Below, in pieces: positions 48,865-58,865 of a stretch of 64,000 nt of DNA. Source of the stretch: Larix kaempferi (Eukaryota; Streptophyta; Pinopsida; Pinales; Pinaceae); assembly GCA_027924585.1 (NCBI GenBank), contig BSBM01001068.1, positions 1,022,501-1,086,500 of the forward strand. The letters run 5' to 3'. The notes under the pieces were generated by a model. It ran no database searches and was not told the DNA's origin. It saw only the letters and a list, made by a program, of their open reading frames with translations. Position 1 is the first letter of the stretch, and every line of letters starts with the position of its first letter. A program made the position numbers and the translations under genes.

Positions 48865-49293
48865 ATGGACCATCTTCCACCTCATTACATTGGCTTCGCC
48901 GATGGAGCAAGTCGATGGTCTCCTAACCTGGCTTCTGCAGCATGGGTCTTATATTCCCCTTCACATGAATTGATTCACCTTGACGAAATATGTATAGGCG
49001 CTACTACCAATAACTAGGCGGAGTATGATGCTGTGATCGGTCTCCTAACTACTGCCCTTCAGATGGGCATATGTCACCTTCATGTGTTCCTTGACTCCCA
49101 GCTACTTGTCTCCTAGCTCAACAACTGCTACCAGGTGCGTGATCCCTGCCTCTTTAGAAAATTCCTACGCACAAAACAACTCAGCCGACAGTTTGAATCC
49201 ATAACATTCACCCATGTCCCAAGAGCTCAAAATAGTGTCGCAGATCAAATGGCTAACAACATCCTAGATTGGCACATCAATCACACCATGTAA
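48865..49293 (+). pseudogene. Second RNase H (archaeal-type-like), 3' of integrase
   Basis: An ATG at 48865 opens a 143-codon frame after the integrase stop: IGFADGASRW, SAAWVLYSP, AEYDAVIGLL, VFLDSQLLVS and NSVADQMAN. These give the four carboxylates D, E, D, D of an RNase H, with the RVT_3 spacing of archaeal/plant-type enzymes. Two TAG codons (49015, 49114) interrupt it where glutamine would fit. The ordinary gypsy RNase H next to RT lacks the usual first Asp (LYVSASEHA), so this copy may have supplied the activity. Tat-group elements are known to have a second RNase H; its place after integrase, as a separate frame, is notable. Confidence 0.8.
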
Positions 49294-49363
49294 AACCTCC
49301 ATCATGCATCATCATCCCATAACATATCATAAAAATATATAAAAACCCAAAAAGATTGCAAGG

Positions 49364-49596
49364 GGCATACACGTGCCTATCGTCACATAAACATTTGCAT
49401 CCATGTGCAAAAAGAATAAAAATACATTCATATACAAGGGCATCCACATGCCTAATCCTACATACAAAAGGGGCATCCATGTGCCCAACATCCTATACTA
49501 CTTGCATCCACGTGCAGTACAAACATATAACAAACCATAAGCGCATCCACGTGCGTACACCAAAATCATCATCGCAAAAAGGTGCATCCATGTGCA
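49364..49596 (+). repeat. Array of seven hairpins with covarying stems (gypsy 3' region)
   Basis: Seven copies of an inverted repeat, mostly with loop TCCAYG: GGCA/TGCC (49364-49377), TTTGCA/TGCAAA (49394-49411), GGCA/TGCC (49439-49452), GGGCA/TGCCC (49471-49486), TGCA/TGCA (49503-49516), CGCA/TGCG (49542-49555), TGCA/TGCA (49583-49596). Starts are 30-45 bp apart with A-rich spacers. The outer letters differ from copy to copy but stay complementary. The array lies just 3' of the second RNase H and downstream of the antisense gene. Confidence 0.85.
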
Positions 49597-49744
49597 TATA
49601 TATATATATCAAAAAATACATGTCCATCTGCTATACATGTCCTGAGTACCCCTGTACTCAGCTATACAAAAATATCTATACATCCCTAAAGCCTCATAGA
49701 ATACATGCCATAGCTACAAAATCGGGGGGAGTCCGCTGCACTCC

Positions 49745-51089
49745 CTAATGCGAATCATACCCTACATCACTGCCTGCATCCGCTACCTCTAAGTCCTCCC
49801 CTCGCTCCTCCTCTGGCAACTCCTCATCCCCTGCGGGCTCATGTGCCCATCCCTTGTCCTCTAAGATAGCCACCCGGATTGCGATCGACCAGAACTCCTG
49901 TGGCGCCCTCAGACAGTCCTGGATCACCTCTAGATCCATGTCCCACCACCCGTCATCGATCACTCCCACCAGCAACCGATCTAGCAACATCCGCACGGAC
50001 TCCAAAGTCCCCTCTACGTCCCGCTGACGCACCTCCCCTCAGCCTGGTAAGGCTGGTACCCACCGCCACTTGCCCTGGCGGTGGTCTCGGGCCAACATCT
50101 GTAGATCACCCATCAGTCAGCAATAGTATATCCAAAAAACTATCATACATAAAACTTGACATCCATAATATGCAAGTAAAATTAATACGTACCATTTGGT
50201 CCCCATGCCTGTCCTGGCACCCATGGTGCCTCTAGATCCCCAGTATAATCCGTATCTCTATATGGAAAATCATCTAGTGTCAATGGTATCTGTAGCCACT
50301 GGAGATACAGCTCCTGTGTGAAGTATCTACCAAACTCGCCGCCACCCCAACGACGCATCATCTCCCCCCACCGCACCATGCGCGGCTCCCTCAGTCCCCC
50401 TGCCCTAACTGGAACCCGTGGCCGCAGTGTTGGTACCCCGCTCCATGAAGAATGCGCATAGAAAGGACCCGTAACAGAATCCTTTGCCAAATTCCTTCAC
50501 CGATGTGAGCTGCCGCTGCACATAGGTGAGGAACATCTGGCCCCATGCATAATAGACCCCATCTAGTACGCACTCTACTAGCTGCATCTGGCCCCCGGAC
50601 ACCTTTTCAGGTGACTGGGACCCCAACACATGAACTACGCATGCCGCAATGGCCTATACTGATGGATCCTATAGGTCCACCACCCGGAGTGCATTCCTCT
50701 GCACCCTCACCTCTGGAACATAGTACCCGCTCTAGCATATCCTCCATATCGACATCAGCGGATACTCGCGGCTGCGTATCCACCACCCTACCCAGACAGG
50801 GCAACCCCGTCAAAAAGTATACATCTGTCAGGGTGAGGTCCACCCTCTCACCCTGCACCCTAAACACCTGAATGTCCGGCTCCCAGAAGCTCACTAACCT
50901 GTTCAGCAGCAACCCTACTGACCGCATCATAGGTACCTGAGTGAACTTCAGCAGTCTGCATAATCCCTACACATACCGCACATGTCGGTCCTCCTGGATG
51001 ACATCCACTATCTCATCGGGGACCTCCCGCTCTCGCCACAACACCAATGGCATCCTGTCAATCACACAAGGCAAACTCATCAGACTCAT
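49745..51089 (-). pseudogene. Antisense gene inside the gypsy element (plant-mobile-domain-like)
   Basis: On the minus strand, MSLMSLPCVIDRMPLVLW (ATG at 51089) runs on through one TAG into FWEPDIQVFRVQGERVDLTLTDVYFLTGLPCLGR. That block resembles the start of plant mobile domain (PMD) proteins, which also have the L-T-L-x-D-V-x-x-x-TGLP pattern. GVYYAWGQMFLTYVQRQL follows, then a one-base frameshift near 50440 into RVPVRAGGLREPRMVRW and LYLQWLQIPLTLDDFPYRD. An intron-like segment begins GTACGT near 50190 and ends CTACAG near 50105. The last part (50032-49745) ends in an acidic tail. Antisense extra ORFs between pol and 3' LTR are known in Tat-group elements, some PMD-related. The family call is by motif only. 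Confidence 0.65.
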
Positions 51090-51107
51090 GACAAAGAAAT
51101 AAACCTA

Positions 51108-51132
51108 CCCCCCCCCCCCCCCCCCCCCCCCC
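51108..51132. repeat. 25-C homopolymer
   Basis: An uninterrupted run of 25 C lies just upstream of the antisense gene's start. Its length may be a sequencing or assembly estimate. Confidence 0.9.
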
Positions 51133-51169
51133 GAGGAAGCCCTAATAGCTTGCTCCCAATTGCGGCTTT

Positions 51170-51420
51170 AGGGCCCCTTGCCACGGTTTCCGACTGCAGC
51201 TGTCGGGCCTACAGTCGCGGCCTCGAACCGCGCCTATAGGGGCCGAACTCGTGGTTTTGAACCGCGTGTTCAGCCTCGGAACGCACGGTACCAGACCGTG
51301 CATTTCGACCTGAACCTTGCGGTCTGTAACCACGTGATCCACCCTGAAACCCGCGGTCTCCGACTGCGTTTCCATCCCCCAAACCCGCGGTCCACCCCAC
51401 GTGGACCGTACAAATACTCC
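51170..51420. repeat. GC-rich inverted-repeat array (gypsy 3' region)
   Basis: Short inverted repeats built on CGGT/ACCG recur about every 25-50 bp. The clearest is GCACGGT-ACCAG-ACCGTGC at 51283-51301. Others are GCGG...ACCGC near 51215-51231 and TGCGGT-CTGTA-ACCACG near 51318-51335. The composition resembles the GC-rich repeats of the leader at 40370-40770. It would form the upstream flank of the antisense gene. Confidence 0.6.
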
Positions 51421-51469
51421 CCTAAGACCCACTATACCCCCCCGCACCCAAAGAAAATGCAAGTATGAG

Positions 51470-54094
51470 TTTGACGAAATACCTGTAACTCCCGAATCTG
51501 AAAACAGCCGGTCGGATCATCCAGAAACACCACCTCATCTCTCGTCCACTCTTATCACTAGTCAAAGTCAAATAGTACAAATGACACTTGTCATGTTGGA
51601 CCCACTCACTATTTATAGTCCGTTGACTTTTTCTTGTTTTGGCCATTCTGAACTCATACAGAGTCCATTTTTCAAACTGTTTCCACCATCGGAATCAGCA
51701 CGACGCGACCATAATAATGGTCCTCTTGTTTTCTTATTTTTTCCATATCATTTTTTGAGCATTTTTTAGACACCATTCGTCGCCTTGGTTTGCATGCCAC
51801 TTCGGCTGCTCTCCGTTTTTGGTATATTTTATATCATTGGATTCATTTTTCCATGCCCGTGATGATGCTTGAGATCATTTCTCGCTCTCACCCCCATATT
51901 TTTGGGGTATTTTTCCAAAATTCCCCTCATCACCTCGATTTGCGTGCCACATCGACCGTTATCCATTTTTGACACTTTTTGTATCGCCGAATTCATTTTT
52001 TCGAGCTCGTGATGCTGCTTGAGATCATTTCTCACTCTCACTTGGTACAATTTCAACATTGTGTCCCGACACCTTGCTGCCTCGATTTGTGCACCACATT
52101 GGCCGCCATCGGATTGTTCCACATTTTTACATGAGCCATTCACTCCTGTCCTATTGCAACTATTTCGTTATTTTTCCACCATTCATTATCCCACAAGGAG
52201 GCCCATCAGTGTTATCCCCCACCCTCGTTCTTGGTCATCATTAATGTTCCTTGATTGGGCACTTCCTCCTTGCTTGACCATTCCTTTTGTTCGGTATAAT
52301 TTTATCCCTTTTTCGGGCTGGACAAGTCCTTTACGAAAAAGGCACTTAGGGAATTTCTGTTAAGCTCTTTTCTGACTACTAAAACAATGAAAAGATCGCC
52401 GAGCAATCTTGCTTCCTTTCATGCTCGTTAAAGTACCTGAAAGGGCGTCTATCTGGTATAAGTTTACCCCTTTTCTGGACCTGGTAGACTAATTACGAAA
52501 AAGGAATACTCTAGTCACACCGGCTAGAAGAGTTCTTCATTGCATCCTTTTATGCTTCTTTGGGCCTTGGAGACTAACACACGAAAAAGCAATCCCCTGG
52601 AGTCTTCTTACCGCTTTCAGACTCTCTAAAAGTGAAAGCAACCACGAGTATGAACTGTCCTGGGCTCGTACAAATCCACACGACAGTACCATTCCATTAT
52701 TTCAAAGTCTTCTTATCGCTTTCAGACTTCTTAAAATTTAAAGCAATCACGAGCATGAACTGTCCTGGGCTCGTATAAATACACACGACAGTACCATTTT
52801 ACACAAACCCCTCCTGGCACTATGATCAATCATCTCGGCAACACCCCCAATCAGGTCACCTTTGTTCAGAGTATTCTGCAGTCTCCTGCCATTTTACACC
52901 ATCTTGAGTATCCCTCATCCCAGTCACTATCCTTGATCCATTATAGCTATGATCCCTTTCCCATTAGTCAGTTTCATATGCTGCCCGATCATCCCCGCCA
53001 TCATACTCTGAACGACGGAGGTTTGAGTCCATCCACTCTACTTGCCCGGTTATCCCCCACCGTATGTCAGTCATACCATCAGTACTCTCACGCTTCGGTT
53101 CTCCACCTCGCGCTCCTATCAAGGAAACATCATTGCCTTGCTAGTTGCAGGTCTCCCTCTGTCGACTACAACCCCTCTATTCCAGAGGATAGACCCATAG
53201 GTCCCTGCACCTTGGACCCATCACCATCTGTGGTGGGTGCCTACGAACCATTTTGAGAGGAGTCATCATTGCCTCTCAGAGTGGTTGTTTCTCACATGCT
53301 CGACTTCAACACCTTCATCACATCGTTGAGAATCGTGCGGGGTTTATATCCCTTCCATTATTGGTCGAAGACTCCGGATCTCCCCTGACTCTAGCACATT
53401 GGTGAGTCACGTCGGAACGCCCAGTTATGTGTTCCCGTGGATGTCCGGGCTGCGTTGGCGATTGTATTCGGAAGCCATCCAGTTGTATGCTTCCTTGAGT
53501 ACCCAGTTCAGTTTACCATTGAGAGTATGACCCCTTGTCACTATGATCCAGCAGCTCATTAGTTCCTCTGGTACCACACTCAGTAGCACTGTTGTCATTC
53601 TAATGTATCAGTTCTTCAGGTCAGACATGGTCAGCCCAGCAGTATGTCCCAGATAGGTGTCCCCTCTGGACCCTTATGATATACACAATGGTTCTCTATA
53701 TATCCTACAGGTCCCCCTTTTCGGGCCTCACAGTTATTTTTTATGTATCTTGATACGAGCATCGGTATGCCCGCCTCGTCCATATATTGAGATTCTTCCT
53801 CATTCATTATTTGAGGTCATGTATATGTCAGGTCCCCATATTTTGGACCCCATTGTTATTATTGTTCTATATATTGATACGAGCATGGGAATGCCCGCCT
53901 CGTCCATATGATCAAATTATTCCTCATCCATTATTGAGGTTATGTACTTTTAGTTTTTTGCAGTTTGTTCGGGACCATTGTTCCAGGCTCCAGTTTGTTT
54001 CTTCTCTTCTCCACACCCCAGGAAAACCATATAGGACTTATGATGTCTATTGGCCATACGATGAGCTCCTGCCCTCACACATCAGGGGGCAATC
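51470..54094 (+). other. Gypsy 3' non-coding region with several tandem repeats
   Basis: 51770-52140: a unit of about 150 bp with TGCTTGAGATCATTTCTC is present two to three times. 52590-52800: a unit of about 115 bp with CATGAACTGTCCTGGGCTCGT-like sequence (20-base core shared) and ACACGACAGTACCATT is present twice. 53700-53930: a unit of about 127 bp with ATTGATACGAGCAT and ATGCCCGCCTCGTCCATAT is present twice. A 144-codon frame at 52822-53256 has no recognisable domain, so I leave it uncalled. Confidence 0.6.
54084..54090 (+). promoter_or_regulatory. Polypurine tract of the gypsy element
   Basis: AGGGGGC lies within 11 bases of the TG that opens the 3' LTR. The spacer AATC follows it. This is the expected plus-strand primer region. 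Confidence 0.55.
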
Positions 54095-54834
54095 TGTTAA
54101 CACCCAAAAAGTGCTCACTACCTCATCTACCCAGTACATGAATCATTTGTCCATACTTCCTACCATATTTACCTTCAGAACCCTAAAATCCCATTAAAAA
54201 GCCTCCAAAAGGCCACAAAACCATCAAAAAATCCTCAAAAAGGCTAAAAAAAACCCCTTTTTTTCCCCCAAAATTATCCAAAATTCCTCCAAAATAGAAA
54301 AAACCCTCTAAAAAGGGAATAAAAAATATAAAAAAAAGGAGGAAAAAGAAGGAAAAAACCATATATAGCTGACCTAAACCATATGGTTCCCAAAACCATG
54401 GGCCAGCACTCCACCACTAAAAACCTATAAATAGGTGATGGAGACCCCTCATTTCATATCCACAGTCAAATACACTCTTACTCTGCCAAAATCACTCTTG
54501 AAACCCTAGCTCACCCTTGAGCTACTTTCACCATTGAGTGCCCCTTTTGGCCCATTTCCACCATTGGAGAAAGAGAAGGAGCAAAGTTGAAGTTTGGAAC
54601 AACCCTCTTGGATCATTGCAAGAACTTCACCAACCTATACACTTGAGGTAAAGTTTTAATACAAAAGAAAACCATTTATATTCCATGTTTTGTTATGTTT
54701 CTTAATGCTCATGCTAGTTTAGAATTTATATTGTTTTAGCATTTTGATTTACTGTTTATTGAACTGCTACTAAGGAGTCCATCCTCCTTAGTAGGTGCTC
54801 ATTTGCACAAGCTAGGGTGAAAACCCTAGCTACG
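54095..54834 (+). mobile_element. 3' LTR of the gypsy element
   Basis: 740 bp, from TGTTAACACCC to GCTACG; the last base is A in the 5' copy. It keeps the uninterrupted sequence that the 5' LTR lost to the 35532 insertion, with GGAGAAAGAGAAGG at the site. A TATAAATA is at 54426. The target duplication GTGTA follows immediately. Confidence 0.92.
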
Positions 54835-56540
54835 GTGTAAATTTGGGTTTTACCTCGATCTTAGAAGAGAAGTTGGATATCATAGTTCAGCTTCGTTTAT
54901 CTTTCCACATGTAAAAGCTTCTAATGGTATTTATGTTAAGAAAACATTGTAAACATAGGCTAACTCAAACAAAATCATGTGTGAGAATTAATCTAAAACT
55001 AAATGGAATAAATGGATGGACAAATCACACCTCATGGCACATAAGATATATATTGGGAACTTGAGTACTAGGAAAAGAAAACTTAAAAATCGAAAATGTC
55101 CATTGTCGTCAAAAGGTTAAAATGAGATCCAACATGATTTTTAATAGCTCTACATAATGAGATCCAAAATGTCCATACTCTACATAATGAAATGTCGTCA
55201 CTAGTATTTATTTTGACCATTTTGTCCACTTAAGATCATGCAACAAATTAATAACCAAGCTATGGAATCATTTCTTAATCAATTGTCACCATACAAATAG
55301 TACAACCTTGAGCATTATGTATAGCTAGCTCATTAATTCTCACTCACGGATATAGCCACCTTTGATTTGATGACCATCACATCCACTACCATTTACAATT
55401 AGGACTTCCTTAATTTATCATTATGTGATAGTGATCTAATTTTATGTATACACATTGACTTAAACACATGTATAGTTGACATTACAATAAATGACTACTA
55501 TGAGGTGTATTTTTGAAGCTATATCCACCTCAACACACCAACTTGTTACCCCAATACCCCAAATGTTGTCGAATTTTGTCTGGAAGGGACAGAGGGGTAT
55601 TAGGACATCATAATTCATCTATTGGACACTCAGAAACTTGTTAAAGACATTTAGGACAAGTGCATTACATCAATGGAGTCACAAATACACCCTCATCAAG
55701 TTGCATGCATCCATTAGTGCGCCATCAACACTAGAACATGTAAGCATTACTACATGTTGGAGTAAGCTTTACTAATGTTATGATAATATTAGGTTTTTTT
55801 ATCCATTGAGAAGGTTTCCATAGGTGTGCATATCCACCATATAAAAATCTTCATGGTACAACCAGTTTCAAACCATTACGTTTCTAAATTAGGTATCCGG
55901 TGCTAGGTACAACGGTTTTCTAGTTGTATGCACCCTTGCTATATAGATGAGAAACTGTGAATATATGTGTATAGTGATTTGGATTTAAATGTATGCACAT
56001 GAATATATATGTACAATGAAAATGATTTAATATTTACATGTATTATAATTTAGTGCTAAATATTAGGCTACATAATAGGGTTTCATTGTGATTAGAATAC
56101 AAACTAGGGTTTACGCTAACAACTAGGGTTTTTAGGCTAGGATCTCATGTTTCTATGCTAGGATCCAAGCTCTAGGGTCACCATCTTAATGTTTAATTCC
56201 ACTATCATGACATCATTCTCACCAATACCATGCCCACTACTACAATCACCATCAAGCCTCTCAATCCCACTTTGAACATTTCCCATACTTCCAAGTTCAA
56301 ATTGATAGGTCTCGTTGCTAAAAGCTTTTCACTTATCTATTCACATAGACAAATCCACTCCTATGAAATATTTGTTGTAGCTTGGTACGTGCAAGTTCAC
56401 ATGCAATAATACTTGAGAGATCATTTTACCCCATGATCCATGGAAGATTCATTGGAGTCATATGAACCTCATTGTCATCACCCCAACCATGGTCAACACG
56501 CCAGATCTGTCCTTAGTAGACAAAACCTCATGTTGGCACC
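54835..56540. other. Intergenic, no gene seen
   Basis: Moderately AT-rich sequence without a protein-like frame, tandem array or element end that I can recognise. Short AACTAGGGTTT motifs occur twice near 56095-56140. Confidence 0.5.
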
Positions 56541-56639
56541 CATACCACACTCAAAGATAAAAAATTCTTTGAAAGGGCATGTTTGAGGGTTGAGGGAATC
56601 TTGATTTTTTTATAATCACACATGAGAGGTTCTTAGAGT

Positions 56640-58865
56640 CAAATACATTGGATATAAATAAATTCCCCAATGCCTTCATCATCTTCATCACCATCGCCAT
56701 CATCATCAACGCCTTCATCATCATCACCATCTTCATCATCATCACCATCAACATGACCATCAACTTCACCACTGTCACCATCATCATCAATGTCACCATC
56801 TTCATCATCATCACCATCTTCATCATCATCACCATCTCCATCTTTTGGATGTGAGATGTAACCATCACCCTCTTCATCATCACCATCACCATCACCATCA
56901 ACTTCACAAGCATCACTATCATCATCAACATCACCATCTTCATCATCATCACCATCTTCATCATCATCACCATATCCATCTTTTGGATGCGAGACAAAAC
57001 CATCACCATCTTCGTCATCATCACCATCTCCATCTTTTGGATACGAGACAGAACAATCACCATCTCCATCATCACCATCAACTTCACCACCATTGTCATC
57101 ATCATCACCATCTTCATCATCATTGTCATCTGTAGGACCCTCATCACTATGTCCATCATCATCACCATCTTCATCATCTTCATCATCATCTTCATCACCA
57201 TCGCCATCATCATCAACGTCTTCATCATCACCACCATCTTCATCATCATCACCATCACCATGACCATCAACTTCACCACCATCACCATCATCATCAATGT
57301 CACCATCTTCATCATCATCGCCATCTTCATCATCATCACCATATCCATCTTTTGGATGCGAGACGGAAACATCGCCATCTTCATCATCACCATCACCATC
57401 ACCATCAAACTCACCACCATCACCATCATCATCACCATCACCATCCTCATCATCATCACCATCTTCGTCATCATCACCATCTCCATATTTTGGATGCAAG
57501 ACGGAACCATCACCATCAACTTCACCACCATCGTCATCATCATCACCATCTTCATCATCATTGTCATCTATAGGTCCCTCATCACCATATCCATCATCAT
57601 CACCATCTTCATCATATTCATCATCATCTTCATCACCATCACCATCACCATCATCATCAACGCATTCATCATCATCACCATCTTCATCATCATCACCATC
57701 ACCATGATCATCAACTTCACCGCCATCACCATCATCATCAACATCACCATCTCCATCATCATCACCATCTTCACCATCATCACCATCTCCATCTTTTGGA
57801 TGCAAGACGGAACCATCACCATCACCATCACCATCAACCTCACCACCATCACCATCATCATCACCACCACCATTTTCATCAGCATCACCATCTTCATCAT
57901 CATCGCCATCTCCATCTTTTGGATGCGAGATGGAACCATCACCATCTCCATCATGACCATCACCATCACCATCAACATCACCACCATCACCATCATCATC
58001 ACCATATTCATTATCATGGTCATCTATAGGTCCCTCATCACCATGTCCATCATCATCACCATCTTCATCATCATTGTCATCATCTTCATCACCATTGTTA
58101 CCATCATCAACGCCTTCATCATCATCACCATCTTCATCACCATCACCATCACCATCACCACCACCATCATCTTCACCACCATCACCATCATCATCAACAT
58201 CACCATCTTCATCATCATCACCATCTTCATCATCATCACCATCTCCATCTTTTGGATGTGAGACGGAACCATCACCATCACCATCACCATCAACCTCACC
58301 ACCATCACCATCATCATCACCATCACCATTTTCATCAGCATCACCATCTTCGTCATCATCACCATCTCCATCTTTTGGATGCGAGACGGAACCATCACCA
58401 TCTCCATCATCACCATCACCATCACCATCAACATCACCACCATCACCATCATCATCACCATATTCATCATCATGGTCATCTGTAGGTCCCTCATCACTGT
58501 GTCCATCATCATCATTGTCATCATCTTCATCACCATCGCCATCATCATCAATGCCTTCATCATCATCACCATCACCATGACCATCAACTTCACCACCATC
58601 ACCATCATCATCAACGTCACCATCTTCATCATCATCACCATCTTCATCATCATCACCATCTCCATCTTTTGGATGCGAGATGGAACCATCACCATCTTCA
58701 TCATCATAGTCACCATCTCCATCATCATCACCATCTTAGTCATCATCATCACCATCTTCATCATCACTGTCATATGTAGGTCCCTCATCACCGTGTCCAT
58801 CATCATCACCATGATCTTCATCACCATCACCATCACCATCATCATCAACGTCTTCATCATCATCA
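56640..58865. repeat. (CAT/CACCAT)n minisatellite with ~450-bp higher-order repeats
   Basis: Almost all of the 2.2 kb is built from CATCAT, CACCAT and CATCTT words. Two rarer words mark longer units. TAGGNCCCTCATCAC recurs near 57131, 57570, 58026, 58482 and 58775, giving spacings of about 440, 456, 456 and 294 bp. CATCTTTTGGATG recurs about ten times. Very long frames exist on both strands (Asp/Gly/Glu-rich on minus, His- or Ser/Pro-rich on plus), as any interrupted trinucleotide array gives, so I do not call a protein. Confidence 0.85.

Larger units (their letters stand above)
35057..54834 (+). mobile_element. Complete Ty3/gypsy retrotransposon (Tat-like), with nested LTR insertion
   Basis: Both LTRs start TGTTAACACCC, and the element is flanked by a perfect 5-bp target duplication GTGTA (35052-35056 and 54835-54839). 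Order: 5' LTR (split), primer site, long leader, gag, protease, RT, RNase H, integrase, a second RNase H, hairpin array, antisense gene, tandem repeats, 3' LTR. The protease DEGAS motif, the weak first RNase H and the extra RNase H point to the Tat group. Without the 4.45-kb insertion and its duplication it would be about 15.3 kb. By eye the LTRs differ at roughly 25 of 735 positions, so the insertion is old but not ancient. Many stops show it is now inactive. Confidence 0.9.

Noticed and set aside
49364-49596. CRISPR-like array (regular repeats with variable parts)
   Set aside because: The context is a plant LTR retrotransposon, repeats are under 20 bp, the variable letters pair with each other, and no cas gene exists.
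52822-53256. 144-codon plus-strand frame in the gypsy 3' region
   Set aside because: Pro/Ser/His-rich composition follows from the C-rich base content; no motif and no support from neighbouring frames.
56639-57805. 388-codon Asp/Gly/Glu-rich minus-strand frame, with other long frames on both strands
   Set aside because: It is a direct product of an interrupted CAT/CACCAT array, which leaves several frames open at once; there is no domain, promoter or start context.
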